A DNA stretch of 64,000 bases, from NCBI RefSeq assembly GCF_009828015.1, contig NZ_WTYG01000003.1:186001-250000 (forward strand), written 5' to 3'. This DNA is from Qipengyuania citrea (GTDB lineage Bacteria; Pseudomonadota; Alphaproteobacteria; Sphingomonadales; Sphingomonadaceae). The notes below the pieces were generated by a model that searched no databases, was not told where the DNA came from, and saw only the letters and a program-made list of their open reading frames with translations. Position 1 is the first letter of the stretch. Each line of letters starts with the position of its first letter. Both the position numbers and the translations under genes were made by a program. Below are positions 18,305 through 27,530 of the stretch, piece by piece.

Positions 18305-19179
18305 CCAGGCATGACGGCACCCCATCTGTTTCGGACCACCGGGTCTTTCCCGCGCAATCTTTGGCGGCCTTCGCCCGCGCCTATCCGGAAACGCCGCATG
18401 TCCTGCGTCACGGGCTCGAAGCCGATTTCCGGCTGTCGCTCGATTCGCTGGCGCAATTGGGCGAAGCGTTGCCGGGCAGCTCGGTCGAATACAATCGCGG
18501 TGACCTGCCGATCGGGGTCGACGGCAAACCCGGCGCCACCGGCCTCACAATCGGAGATACCATCCGTAACATTGCCACCTGCCGCAGCTGGGCGGTACTC
18601 AAGAACATCGAACAGGTGCCGGAATACCAGGCGCTGCTCATGGGGCTGCTCGACGAATTGCGCCCTGCAATAGAAGCAACCACGGGCGAATTGCTGGCTC
18701 CCCAGGGGTTCATCTTCGTCTCGAGTCCCAACGCCGTGACGCCGTATCACTTCGATCCCGAACACAATATCCTGCTGCAGCTTCGCGGGACCAAGGTCAT
18801 GACGCAGTTCCCCGCCGGCGATGCCCGCTTTGCACCCGATCGTGTCCACGAAAGCTATCACCTCGGCGGGCCGCGCGAGCTGCCGTGGGACGATGCCTTG
18901 CTTGCAGACGGCACGCCCTTCGCGCTCGAGCCGGGCGAGGCGGTGTACGTGCCGGTCATGGCACCGCATTTCGTCCGCAACGGATCCGAACCCTCGCTCT
19001 CCCTATCGATCACCTGGCGCAGCCAATGGAGCTACGACGAGGCCGGCGCGCGCTGCTTCAACGGCCTTGTCCGCAAAACCGGCTATCGCCCCGCCGCGCC
19101 CGGACGCTGGCCGGCGCGCAATCGTGCAAAGTCGCTGGCCTTTCGCGCCTGGCGCAGGGTTTTCGGTAGTCCGAACTGA
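18301..19179 (+). CDS. JmjC/cupin-like putative Fe(II)/2-oxoglutarate dioxygenase
   Basis: The protein has 292 residues. The facial triad is visible: H150-x-D152 in TPYHFDPEHN and H223 in MAPHFVRNG, set in the double-stranded beta-helix pattern GFIFVSSPNAVTPYHFDPEHN ... EPGEAVYVPVMAPHF. This places it in the JmjC-like/cupin_8 superfamily of hydroxylases. Sphingomonads carry several such proteins with no assigned substrate. It overlaps the preceding acyltransferase by 4 bases and is followed by a second acyltransferase after 17 bases, so a shared product is likely. A binding-only cupin is the alternative. Confidence 0.75.
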   Translation: MTRHDGTPSVSDHRVFPAQSLAAFARAYPETPHVLRHGLEADFRLSLDSLAQLGEALPGSSVEYNRGDLPIGVDGKPGATGLTIGDTIRNIATCRSWAVLKNIEQVPEYQALLMGLLDELRPAIEATTGELLAPQGFIFVSSPNAVTPYHFDPEHNILLQLRGTKVMTQFPAGDARFAPDRVHESYHLGGPRELPWDDALLADGTPFALEPGEAVYVPVMAPHFVRNGSEPSLSLSITWRSQWSYDEAGARCFNGLVRKTGYRPAAPGRWPARNRAKSLAFRAWRRVFGSPN

Positions 19180-19196
19180 TACGTCCCCCCGAGAGC

Positions 19197-20225
19197 ATGA
19201 CAAGCGACCAGCAGCACGGCGATGACGCAGCGCAGTTTGACGCGCTGGCGCAGAATGGTCCGCAGCAGCGGGCGTTCCTGCGCAGCCGGTGGTTCGATGC
19301 CTCCCCCGCCCCGCCCGACCGCATCGTGCTGCGCGGCGAAGAGGGTATGGCGCTTGCTGCATTAGGACTGGCCATGCGCCGCGGCGGCCCTTTCCGGCTG
19401 CGCGAGATTGCCGGGAGCTACTGGCCCTTCCGCGGAGTTCCGCTAGCCCAAGGCATCGACGAGGCGGTTCTTGCCGCCGCGCTCGGCCGGCAGCGCAAGC
19501 GGCTGGGTTCGATCTGGCGGCTCGGCCCGGTGGAAGCCGGCGATCCCGAACTCAAGCGGCTACGCCTGGCGCTGCGCCAGGCCGGGTGGCACGCGCTTGC
19601 GCGTCCGCTAGGCCAGGTGTTCGAGATCGATCTCGCAGCCTTGCGGCAGGACGGCGCCTGGCCGTCGACCAAGACGCAGCGCAAGAACCGCTGGCGCAAG
19701 CGGAGGCTGGAGGAAGAAGGCGGCGCGGTCTCGGTCGAATTCTTTAGCGGAAGCGACTGGACTGCGCGGCAGCGCGACGCATTGGCTCAGATCGAAGCGG
19801 AGAGCTGGCTCGGGACGCTTGCCGATGGCGGGGACACCAAGTTTCGCGACCCCGAGATGCGGCGCTATTGGGAGGATATCTGCACCGACCCGGTGCTGGC
19901 AGCCATGCTATTCGGAAGCCTGATGTGGATCGGGGACACACCCGCCGCCTTCACCTTTGGGATCGAGGCCGGACCGGTGCGCTATTACATCGCCAACAAT
20001 TACGACCAGCGCTTCAACCAGTTCGGTGCCGGCCGCGTCCTGCTCTATGACGATTTTGCGCGGGCGGGCGAGCGCGGCGTGCGGCGCATCAGCTGGGGTG
20101 TCGGCGATGCCGGGTACAAGAGCGAGATGGGCGCCCAGCCCGGCGCGCTTCTGATCGACCTGCTGTTCGTCCGCAATGCCCTTCTGGCACGTTTGCTTTC
20201 GCCGTGGTGGGAGCGCGCGGCGTGA
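19197..20225 (+). CDS. GNAT/BioF2-like (CelD/BcsL family) acyltransferase, second copy
   Basis: The 342-residue protein has the same architecture as the enzyme two genes upstream but is clearly diverged. The basic helix STKTQRKNRWRKRRLEEEGG is followed by a C-lobe with FTFGIEAGPVRYYIANNYDQRFNQFGAGRVLLYDDFARA. YIANNYDQRFNQFGAG is the BioF2-like equivalent of the acetyl-CoA pocket. It is predicted to be cytoplasmic. Its TGA overlaps a GTG start of the next gene (GTGA). Two related transferases in one operon suggest two successive acylations of one acceptor. Confidence 0.8.
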   Translation: MTSDQQHGDDAAQFDALAQNGPQQRAFLRSRWFDASPAPPDRIVLRGEEGMALAALGLAMRRGGPFRLREIAGSYWPFRGVPLAQGIDEAVLAAALGRQRKRLGSIWRLGPVEAGDPELKRLRLALRQAGWHALARPLGQVFEIDLAALRQDGAWPSTKTQRKNRWRKRRLEEEGGAVSVEFFSGSDWTARQRDALAQIEAESWLGTLADGGDTKFRDPEMRRYWEDICTDPVLAAMLFGSLMWIGDTPAAFTFGIEAGPVRYYIANNYDQRFNQFGAGRVLLYDDFARAGERGVRRISWGVGDAGYKSEMGAQPGALLIDLLFVRNALLARLLSPWWERAA

Positions 20226-21247
20226 TCACGCTGCGATGCCCCGTCATCCGCAGCACGCTGCTCTGGTGCGGTTTCATGATCGCGGTCGCGGCGTACGAAC
20301 AAATCGTGCTGGGCTGGCATTTCGCCCGCGAGGAAGCGCCAATCCACGATGGCTGGCACTGGATGCGCACCGCGGGAATAGCCGTGCTGAGTTTCCTGCT
20401 CGTTGCATCGCTGGCGCAATCGCAGGTTCGCCGCGAGCAAGTGAGCGTGCGCGCGGGAGCTCTCGTCTTCGCGGTCGCGCTGCTTTCGCTCGCAGCGATC
20501 GCCCTGCTCGCCGCGAGCCCTGGTGCCTTTGCGCAGATCGGGGCCGAGGACAGCACGATCGAATGGCTTTCCGCCGTGCTGCTGTTCGGCGCGGCGGGCC
20601 TGATGGGATGGCGGCTGCGGGATCGTACCCGGCGGCAACCCGCGCATGGCCAGAGCTGGGTTCCGATGGTGGTCGGCCTGGGCTTTGCCGCACTCTTCGC
20701 ACTGATGGCTCTCGAAGAAGTCAGCTGGTTCCAGAGGCAGATCGGCTTCGCCACGCCCGAAGCGATCGCCGCGCGCAACTGGCAGGGTGAATTCAACCTG
20801 CACAATTTCCATACCGATATTACCGAACTGGCGCTGTATTCGGGCACCGGCGCTTTTCTCCTGTTGCTGCCGCTGCTGCGCGAAAGCGATGTGGCGCGTT
20901 GGCCGATGGTGCGCGTTGTGGCGCCGTTCCTGCCCGACCGCACCGTTGCCGCCGTGTCCGCGCCGATGCTGGTCTTCACCTACAGCCATTGGACGCTGCT
21001 GCCCGTGCAAGCCGCCTTCTGGACCGGGCTGGCCGTTTGCGTGGCCTTCGCGCGCAGCAGCGCCACGCGGCGGGAGACGCTCTTGTGGAGCGCGCTCGCG
21101 ATCTGGGTCGGCATGGGCCAGCTTACCATGCTCGCACTCGGTCCCACCAAGCTGATGGTCTTCGACAGCTCCGAATACCGCGAACTGTTTATGAGCATCG
21201 GCCTCGCGATGTACGCTTTTCGGCAATCACGTACGTGCAGTGCTTGA
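20222..21247 (+). CDS. Polytopic membrane protein with a conserved EExSW/NxQxExNxHN motif
   Basis: The start is the GTG at 20222, overlapping the previous stop. The 341 residues contain about 8-10 hydrophobic segments (for example around 9-28, 44-60, 74-95, 115-135, 147-165 and 290-310). The loop after the middle segment has EEVSWFQRQIGFATP and then NWQGEFNLHNF. A glutamate-rich EEISWxQR...NxQxExNLHN pattern of this kind recurs in uncharacterised integral membrane proteins from many bacteria. No function is assigned. As last gene of the acyltransferase operon it might be a membrane-bound transferase or a transporter of the modified product. Confidence 0.65.
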   Translation: MITLRCPVIRSTLLWCGFMIAVAAYEQIVLGWHFAREEAPIHDGWHWMRTAGIAVLSFLLVASLAQSQVRREQVSVRAGALVFAVALLSLAAIALLAASPGAFAQIGAEDSTIEWLSAVLLFGAAGLMGWRLRDRTRRQPAHGQSWVPMVVGLGFAALFALMALEEVSWFQRQIGFATPEAIAARNWQGEFNLHNFHTDITELALYSGTGAFLLLLPLLRESDVARWPMVRVVAPFLPDRTVAAVSAPMLVFTYSHWTLLPVQAAFWTGLAVCVAFARSSATRRETLLWSALAIWVGMGQLTMLALGPTKLMVFDSSEYRELFMSIGLAMYAFRQSRTCSA

Positions 21248-21279
21248 CGCAAACGTAAAGCACCCGCAAACCGGCACCC

Positions 21280-22209
21280 GTGAGCATTGAAAAGACACCG
21301 GAAGAACTCGTCGCAGGCTTCGTTAGCCTGCTGTCCGTCACACGCGAAGGGGATGACGCTTTCAGCGGGCTGAAGCAGCCCAACGGGGTGGGCCGCGTCT
21401 TTGGCGGGCAGGTCATCGCGCAGGCATTGCAAGCGGCGCAGGCGACGGCGCCCGAGGGCCTCGAAGCGCATTCGCTGCATGCCTATTTCCTGCGCGGCGG
21501 CAAGGAAGGGCTCGACATCTCCTACGACATCGCGCGCGATTTCGATGGCCGCAGTTTCGCCAACCGGCGGGTGGTCGCCAGCCAGCAGGAGAAAGGCGAG
21601 GACAAACGCCCGATCCTGAACCTGACCGCCAGCTTCCAGCGCCCCGAAGACGGCCTGTCGCACGACGATGTAACCATGCCCGAAGTGGAACCGCCCGAGG
21701 ACCTGCGCGGCGACATGGAAATGCGGCGCCAGATGGTCGAACGCATGGGCGAACGCATGAGCGAGCAGCAGCGCAATTTGGTGCTGCGCCCCCGGCCGAT
21801 CGAAATGCGCACGGTCGACCGGCTGCACTGGATGAACAGCGAACCGCGCGAGCCACGCGCGCACAGCTGGTTCCGCACCGTCGCGCCGCTGCCCGCGATC
21901 GAAGACAATCCCGCGCTGCACCGCGCGGTAATCGCCTATGCCAGCGATTACACGTTGCTGGGCACCAGCGCGCTACCGCATGGCCTGTCGTGGATGCGCG
22001 GCGAACTGGTGGGGGCCAGCCTCGACCACGCGATCTGGTTCCATCGGCCCGCGCGCGCCGACGAATGGCTGCTCTATGCCACCGATGCGCCATGGAGCGG
22101 CGGGGGCCGCGGCTTCAACCGCGGTCGCATTTTCAATCGGCAGGGCGAACTGGTCGCCAGCGTTGCGCAGGAAGGCATGATGCGCAAACGCGTCCCGCGC
22201 GACAGCTGA
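21280..22209 (+). CDS. tesB: Acyl-CoA thioesterase II
   Basis: TesB is a double-hotdog enzyme that hydrolyses medium- to long-chain acyl-CoA. The protein has 309 residues from a GTG start. The catalytic set Asp/Thr-Ser/Gln is at D223 (ASDYTLLG), S247 (GASLDH) and Q297 (VAQEGM), with the same spacing (24 and 50) as the E. coli enzyme. The N-terminal hotdog has GRVFGGQVIAQAL. It follows the acyltransferase operon after 32 bases on the same strand and could be read through from it, but its function is general. Confidence 0.95.
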   Translation: MSIEKTPEELVAGFVSLLSVTREGDDAFSGLKQPNGVGRVFGGQVIAQALQAAQATAPEGLEAHSLHAYFLRGGKEGLDISYDIARDFDGRSFANRRVVASQQEKGEDKRPILNLTASFQRPEDGLSHDDVTMPEVEPPEDLRGDMEMRRQMVERMGERMSEQQRNLVLRPRPIEMRTVDRLHWMNSEPREPRAHSWFRTVAPLPAIEDNPALHRAVIAYASDYTLLGTSALPHGLSWMRGELVGASLDHAIWFHRPARADEWLLYATDAPWSGGGRGFNRGRIFNRQGELVASVAQEGMMRKRVPRDS

Positions 22210-22218
22210 GCCGGCCCA

Positions 22219-22246
22219 GCAGGCCCTGAACGCGGCCCTGCATTTT
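22219..22246 (+). terminator. Weak hairpin plus T-run after tesB
   Basis: GCAGGCC (22219-22225) can pair with GGCCCTGC (22234-22241) with one bulge, followed by TTTT at 22243-22246, ten bases after the tesB stop. It may be a terminator; the stem is short. Confidence 0.3.
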
Positions 22247-22419
22247 CCCCATTCGCAACGAACAGCTGAACGGGCAATTCCGGCGGCGTATGGCGCTGCC
22301 CCGCTCCAAATCGACCAAGTGATCGGGACTTCGGTCGGACGTGCGCGCACGCGCACATGAACGGGCCATCGCGGGCACTCTGGCGGGCAGATGACCGCGC
22401 AGATTCAGACTGGCCTTGC

Positions 22420-22440
22420 TAATGCGAGTGACTCTCATTA
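22420..22440. promoter_or_regulatory. Fur-box-like palindrome upstream of the siderophore receptor
   Basis: A 21-base near-perfect palindrome, TAATGcGAGT at 22420-22429 and ACTCtCATTA at 22431-22440, around a central g. Only one arm position mismatches. It resembles the classical Fur box core AATGAGAAT/ATTCTCATT. It lies 40 bases before the ATG of a TonB-dependent siderophore receptor, where iron-Fur repression is expected. The rest of the 271-base gap (22210-22480) holds no recognisable gene. Confidence 0.65.
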
Positions 22441-22480
22441 CCAGCGCGCCGAATAAACATTCAGAACAAGGGATTCGTCG

Positions 22481-24595
22481 ATGAAGGCTATTCTGGCCAC
22501 CACCACTGCCACGCTCGCACTTACGCTGGCCGCCCCCGCTTTTGCCCAGGACGCGCAGGCCGACACGGACAATGAGACCGCCCAGGCGGATGCCAGCGCC
22601 ATCGTGGTGACCGGGACGCTGAGCGAATTCGGCGCGATCAAGTCGGATACTCCCATCGTGGAAGTCGCGCGCTCGATCTCGATCGAAACGCAGCAGGACT
22701 TCGTCATCAAGGGCGCGCAATCGCTCGACGATGCGCTGACCTATACGGCTGGCGTCACGGCGGAACCGTTCGGCTTTTCCACCCGCGGCGATTTCGTGCA
22801 GGTTCGCGGCCTCGATGCACCTGAGTATCGTGACAACCTCCAGTATCTGTTCGGTTTCTACAACAACACGCGGCAGGACCTATACACGCTCGAACAGGTC
22901 GAGGTGCTCAAGGGCCCGGCCTCGGTGCTCTATGGCGCGGGCGCGCCCGGCGGCATTCTCAATGTGGTGACCAAGCGCCCGCATGGCGAAAGCGAAGGTC
23001 AGCTGCGTGTCGATTACGGCAGCTTCGATCGCAAGCAGATCGCGACCGATATCAATGTCGCGATTCCCGGCGCGGAGGACGAGGCCCAGTTCCGTTTCGT
23101 CGGGCTATACCGCGATGCCGATTCGCAGATCGAGGAAGTCTCGGACAACAAGCTCGTCCTCGCGCCGTCCTTCACCGCGCGTCCTGCTTCCGGCACCGAA
23201 ATCACCATTCTGGCCAATTACTCGGATCAGGAATCGGACACCGCGCACCAGTTCCTGCCGGTCACCGGCACACTTCTGCCCGCACCCGGCGGGCAGGAAA
23301 TCGATCCCTATGTCTACCACGGGGCCCCGGGCTTCAACGCATACGACACGCAGAGCTTCGCGCTGTCGCTGATCGTCGAACAGGAGCTGAGCCAGGCATT
23401 CTCGCTCGAAGGCATCGGTCGCTACATGCGCTCGGATGCCGAATACCGGCAGGCGTGGATCGCCTTCGCGGGCAACGGAGTGCCGCGGCTGGACGCCGAT
23501 GGAAACGGGCTGTGGACCTATTACCTCGCCGACAACCGCAGCGAACAGATGGCCTTCGACGTGCGCCTGCGCGGCGAATTCGACACCGGGCCGATCGAGC
23601 ACGAACTTCTCGCCGGCGTCCAGTATCAGGATGTCTTCACCGACAGCGACACCGCCTACATCTTCAACGGGGGTGTCCTCAATGCCTTCGATCCGCAGTA
23701 CCAGAACGTGCTCAGCGTGGACGAAGTGCGGCAGGCACAGGGCAATGGCCCGCGCAACTTCATCGATACGACGGGCTACTACATCTCCGACACGATGACG
23801 CTGGGCAATCTCGTAGCCACGGCGGGCATCCGTTTCGACGAAGTGACCAATGCGGTCGAGAACGGTACAACGCAGGAAGATGATGCGACCAGTGTCAGCT
23901 TTGGCGTATTGTATCGCGGCCCGGCAGGCATTTCGCCCTATGCCAGCTATGCCGAGAGCTTCCAGCCGGTTGTGGGCATCGACACGATAACCAACCAGCA
24001 GCTCAAGCCGCAGGAAGGTCGCCAGTATGAGGTGGGGATCAAATGGCAGCCGCGCGGCGTCAATGCGCTGGTTACGGTGGCGGCATTCGACATCGAGATT
24101 TCCAACCTGCCGAACCCCAATTCGCTGTTTGGCGCCAACAGCCAGCAGGAAGGCGTATCGAAGGTCCGCGGTGTCGAGTTCGAGGCCAACGCGCTGCTGG
24201 GCGGACTGCGGCTCGACGCGAATGCCAGCTATCTCGATGCCGAAGACCCCAACGGCCTGCCGCTTTCGTCGATCTCGGACTGGCAGGCCTCGCTCTTCGC
24301 CATGTATGATTTCGCTGGCGCGCTCGACGGCTTCAGCTTCGGCGGCGGCGTGCGCTATGTCGGCGGCAACGAAAGCAGCGGCATTTCGGCCCTCGACGGG
24401 AATCTGCTGACCTACCGCGTCGACGGCCGTACGGTCGGTGACCTTTCGGCGGGCTATGATTTCGGGCCCTTCGAACTGCGCGTGACCGCCCGCAATGTGA
24501 CCGACGAGGACTATTTCTCGGTCTGCCTCGTGCGCGGCGACTGCTTCCCCGGCGAACGCCGGTCGATCAACGGCTCGCTGGCGTTCAACTTCTGA
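22481..24595 (+). CDS. TonB-dependent siderophore receptor
   Basis: The outer-membrane receptor has 704 residues, with a signal peptide cleaved after AFA (about residue 22). The TonB-box-like AIVVTGTL is at about 40-47. The plug has LDDALTYTAGV, FVQVRGLDAPEYRDN and VEVLKGPASVLYGAGAPGGILNVVTKRP, the classic siderophore-receptor form. A 22-strand barrel with a C-terminal aromatic (LAFNF) follows. It should import a ferric siderophore using TonB-ExbBD. The stop overlaps the start of the next gene by one base. The Fur-like palindrome upstream suggests induction under iron limitation. The siderophore cannot be named. Confidence 0.93.
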   Translation: MKAILATTTATLALTLAAPAFAQDAQADTDNETAQADASAIVVTGTLSEFGAIKSDTPIVEVARSISIETQQDFVIKGAQSLDDALTYTAGVTAEPFGFSTRGDFVQVRGLDAPEYRDNLQYLFGFYNNTRQDLYTLEQVEVLKGPASVLYGAGAPGGILNVVTKRPHGESEGQLRVDYGSFDRKQIATDINVAIPGAEDEAQFRFVGLYRDADSQIEEVSDNKLVLAPSFTARPASGTEITILANYSDQESDTAHQFLPVTGTLLPAPGGQEIDPYVYHGAPGFNAYDTQSFALSLIVEQELSQAFSLEGIGRYMRSDAEYRQAWIAFAGNGVPRLDADGNGLWTYYLADNRSEQMAFDVRLRGEFDTGPIEHELLAGVQYQDVFTDSDTAYIFNGGVLNAFDPQYQNVLSVDEVRQAQGNGPRNFIDTTGYYISDTMTLGNLVATAGIRFDEVTNAVENGTTQEDDATSVSFGVLYRGPAGISPYASYAESFQPVVGIDTITNQQLKPQEGRQYEVGIKWQPRGVNALVTVAAFDIEISNLPNPNSLFGANSQQEGVSKVRGVEFEANALLGGLRLDANASYLDAEDPNGLPLSSISDWQASLFAMYDFAGALDGFSFGGGVRYVGGNESSGISALDGNLLTYRVDGRTVGDLSAGYDFGPFELRVTARNVTDEDYFSVCLVRGDCFPGERRSINGSLAFNF

Positions 24596-25173
24596 TGGTC
24601 AGCCCGGAGCTTATCTGGCTGGCGGGTGCGCTGGCGGTGATGGGTATCGCCTTGCTGCGAATGTCTTGGGGCCGGCCCGGCCGGGCTGCAGGGCTCAACG
24701 CCCTGGGCTGGGCTGCGCTGGCCATCGGCGTCGTCATCGGCGGGGCCGTGGCGGGCGCCTGGGGGATCGCGGTCACGTCGCTGTTCGCGGTCGGGACTGC
24801 GATAGCGATCCTCGCGAAAGCGGTGTTCGAACACCCGCGCCGCCAGCGACCCGCGCGGCCGCTGCGTGAAACCGAAGCGTTGAACGGCGTCGGCGGCACG
24901 CGGATCGGGCAGGCACTGGCGACCTTTGCGATCGCCGGGCCATTGGCGCTCGTCGTGTCGGTCCTGTTCGCACTTGCGGCGCGCCTGGCGCTGATCGCGG
25001 CAGGCGCGGGTGAAGCGAATGGCAATGTCGCCGTCCTCGGACTGGTGCCGCTGGTATGGCCGATACTGGCTTTTGTCCTGCTGATCACCCAAACCCGCGG
25101 GAAGCAATTGCTACTCACCAGCGCGGTTGCGATAGCGGCGCTGGCGCTGGCCGTTCTTGTGGGGGGATTTTGA
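24595..25173 (+). CDS. Small integral membrane protein of the siderophore-receptor operon
   Basis: The 192-residue protein has about five hydrophobic segments (6-20, 36-55, 57-75, 105-130 and 145-185). A short basic loop at 80-92 is followed by ETEALNGVGGTRIGQAL. The one-base overlaps with both the receptor and the PepSY gene indicate one transcript. Similar small membrane proteins sit between siderophore receptors and PepSY proteins in sphingomonads, and their role is not established. They may help reduce or pass iron across the inner membrane. Confidence 0.7.
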   Translation: MVSPELIWLAGALAVMGIALLRMSWGRPGRAAGLNALGWAALAIGVVIGGAVAGAWGIAVTSLFAVGTAIAILAKAVFEHPRRQRPARPLRETEALNGVGGTRIGQALATFAIAGPLALVVSVLFALAARLALIAAGAGEANGNVAVLGLVPLVWPILAFVLLITQTRGKQLLLTSAVAIAALALAVLVGGF

Positions 25174-26486
25174 TGAGCCTGGGATTTGCCAAGGAAACCG
25201 TCCGCAAGGGCCTTGCCGCCCACACCGCGCTCGGCCTCGTGTGCTGCGCGCTGTTGTACCTGATCTGCGCGACCGGCACGGCGATTGTGCTGTACGAGGA
25301 ATGGCAGCGGTTCGAGCAGCGGGATGCGCCCGAAATGACCGCGATCGAACCTGCGGCGGTCCAGCGCGGGATCGAGAACGTGCTGTCGGTCGAAAACGAT
25401 CGCGCAACCACCACCCACCTCTTCGTGCACATGCCGACCGATGCGCTGCCGCGGACGACGATCACCACCGATACGCAGGCATTCCATGTCGATGCCGACG
25501 GCACCATCGTGATGCCAGAGGAGAACGCCTGGTCTGAATTCCTGCTGGCGCTGCACTACCGGCTCAACCTCCCCGCGATTTACGGAATGACGCTGGTGGG
25601 TGCATTCGGCGCGATGATCGTCGCGCTGTCGATCTCGGGTATCGTCGCCCACCCGCGCATCTTCCGCGATGCCTTCCGCCTGCGCGCGCGGCGCCGCGAC
25701 GCTGTCGCCACAGTCGACTGGCACAATCGGCTGGCCGTGTGGACCCTCCCCTTTGCCCTTGCCATATCGCTCACCGGCGCCATGATCGGCCTGTTCTACG
25801 TCTCCGGCGGCATTGTGGCCGAAACCGCCTATGGCGGCGACAGCGAGGCAGCGCTGGCCCCCATTTTCGGCGAGGAAGCCCCGCAGGACCCCGCCAGCGC
25901 TCCGGTCGCCGACGCGCGCCCGGCGCTGGCGCATATGGCGCGCGCCTATCCCGAGGTGGAGCCCTATTACGTCATCCTGCATGATCCGCGCACGGCCGGC
26001 CAGCACATCCAGATCGTGGGCGAGCATCCCCGCCGGCTGATTTTCGGCGAGTATTACGCTTACGGTCCGGACGGCGAATTCCACGGAACCACCGGCCTCG
26101 CCGATGGGACGATCGGGCAGCAACTGGCCGCCTCGACCTACAATCTGCACTTCGGCAATTACGGTGGGTTGCCGGTCAAGATCGCCTATATCGCCTTCGG
26201 GCTCGCGCTGACCGCGGTGGTGGCCACCGGGACCTTCATCTGGCTTAACAAGCGGGCCCGCCAGGGCCGCCCCGCCCCGCGCACGAGAGCGGTCTGGTCG
26301 GGCTTCGTCAGCGGTGTGCCGATAGCGCTGGTGACCACGCTGCTTGCCCGCCTGCTGATCGGTAATGGCGCACCTTTCGTCGCGCTGTTCTGGGGCACGC
26401 TGGCACTGACCGTGGCGGTCGCGCTGCTGCGTTTGCGGCGCGACCGCGAGGCCGCGTCCGGACCGGCGCTCGCTCTCGCTGAGTAA
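25173..26486 (+). CDS. PepSY-associated TM helix protein, putative siderophore reductase
   Basis: It has 437 residues and four or more membrane helices: about 20-40 (HTALGLVCCALLYLICATG), 130-160, 190-215 and 345-365. It carries the PepSY_TM marks HxxxG near the first helix, LHYRLN, DWHNRLAVWTLPFALAISLTGAM and NLHFGNYGG. Conserved His residues in the helices suggest haem binding. Relatives such as FhuF-like and PepSY proteins reduce ferric siderophores at the inner membrane. It is the third gene of the iron operon and is convergent with the phytase gene, 24 bases apart. Confidence 0.85.
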   Translation: MSLGFAKETVRKGLAAHTALGLVCCALLYLICATGTAIVLYEEWQRFEQRDAPEMTAIEPAAVQRGIENVLSVENDRATTTHLFVHMPTDALPRTTITTDTQAFHVDADGTIVMPEENAWSEFLLALHYRLNLPAIYGMTLVGAFGAMIVALSISGIVAHPRIFRDAFRLRARRRDAVATVDWHNRLAVWTLPFALAISLTGAMIGLFYVSGGIVAETAYGGDSEAALAPIFGEEAPQDPASAPVADARPALAHMARAYPEVEPYYVILHDPRTAGQHIQIVGEHPRRLIFGEYYAYGPDGEFHGTTGLADGTIGQQLAASTYNLHFGNYGGLPVKIAYIAFGLALTAVVATGTFIWLNKRARQGRPAPRTRAVWSGFVSGVPIALVTTLLARLLIGNGAPFVALFWGTLALTVAVALLRLRRDREAASGPALALAE

Positions 26487-26510
26487 CCGGCCCGGACCGC
26501 ATCGCCGGTA

Positions 26511-27530
26511 TCAGTCGCCCAGCGCATTCTCGATCGCGCCAAGCGGCACCAGTTTGAAGTTCTGCGCCCGGCCGTCGTTCACGCCGTCCTGCGCGATGAA
26601 CAGCCCGCCGGGGAAGTTCGGGCCGAAGTCACCGCGCTGCGCCTCGATCCCGTCGGTTTCCTCGGTGCTGCCATATTGCCCTGCGGCGATACGGAAGCGG
26701 CCTGCGGGGGTCACATCCGGCAGCGCGTAACGCATGTAGGTGTTGTCGCCCTGGCTCGAGGCATAAAGCCAGCCGCCCTCGTCGCCATCCGGGACCAGGG
26801 CAAGACCTTCGAGATCGGCCACGATCTTGCGCCCATCGACCGCGGCGACGAGTTCGCCCGCCGCCGCACCGCTGCGGAAGCGCCAGATCCCGGCCGCTTC
26901 CTCGCCGATATAAAGCGTGCCATCGCGGTGATCGACGGCGCAGCCTTCGGGCTGCGAAGGAACCTGCATCGTGCGCAGTTCGCGCGCGGTCGGGGTATCG
27001 CTTAGCGTGATTTCCCATTCGCCGATCCGGCCGCTCTTGGGCGCGGTATAGACGATCAGCCGGTCGCCGCGCCGGGTCCCGCAAATGCCGTAGGCCTCGC
27101 CGGGTCCGGACGTGACGCTGCCCAGTTCGACAAGCGATCCGCCGGCCGTGTCCAGCCGGAACAGTGCGATCCGCGCCTGTGCCAGATCGCTGCGGTCGCT
27201 GGCGAAGACGACAATGCCCTGATCCTCCATGTCGACGAGATCGACATTGTTCAGCGCCGCATGGGCAGTGAAGCTCTTCGGCTGGCCGCCGAGATCATAG
27301 ACGTAGAGCCCCGCTTTCTTGTCGGTCGCAACGATCAGACTGTCGGCGGGCGCAGCGGCGTTGCGCCAGATCGCCGGGTCGTCCGCCGCATCTTCATTGG
27401 CCGTCACCACCGGCTGGGTTTCCGCCACCGCGTAAACCGGCACGGCGGGGTCGCCCGGCGCGGGTACGGTGGCGCAAGCTGCGGTCAGGCCGATCCCGGC
27501 AAGTGCGAATATACGAAAATCCCTGCGCAT
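26511..27530 (-). CDS. Beta-propeller phytase (3-phytase), predicted lipoprotein
   Basis: The 339-residue protein starts at the ATG 27528-27530, overlapping the receptor stop by one base. The lipobox LTAAC gives a lipidated Cys19, so the enzyme is anchored to a membrane facing the periplasm or surface. Beta-propeller phytase marks include DAADDPAIW (about 44-52), NNVDLVDME, GEAYGICG, PEGCAVD, YIGEEAAGIW, DLEGLAL and ASSQGDNTYMRY, which form the calcium-coordinating acidic pocket. It releases phosphate from myo-inositol hexakisphosphate. Pairing with a TonB-dependent receptor in one operon points to uptake of phytate or its products. Confidence 0.92.
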   Translation of the reverse strand: MRRDFRIFALAGIGLTAACATVPAPGDPAVPVYAVAETQPVVTANEDAADDPAIWRNAAAPADSLIVATDKKAGLYVYDLGGQPKSFTAHAALNNVDLVDMEDQGIVVFASDRSDLAQARIALFRLDTAGGSLVELGSVTSGPGEAYGICGTRRGDRLIVYTAPKSGRIGEWEITLSDTPTARELRTMQVPSQPEGCAVDHRDGTLYIGEEAAGIWRFRSGAAAGELVAAVDGRKIVADLEGLALVPDGDEGGWLYASSQGDNTYMRYALPDVTPAGRFRIAAGQYGSTEETDGIEAQRGDFGPNFPGGLFIAQDGVNDGRAQNFKLVPLGAIENALGD

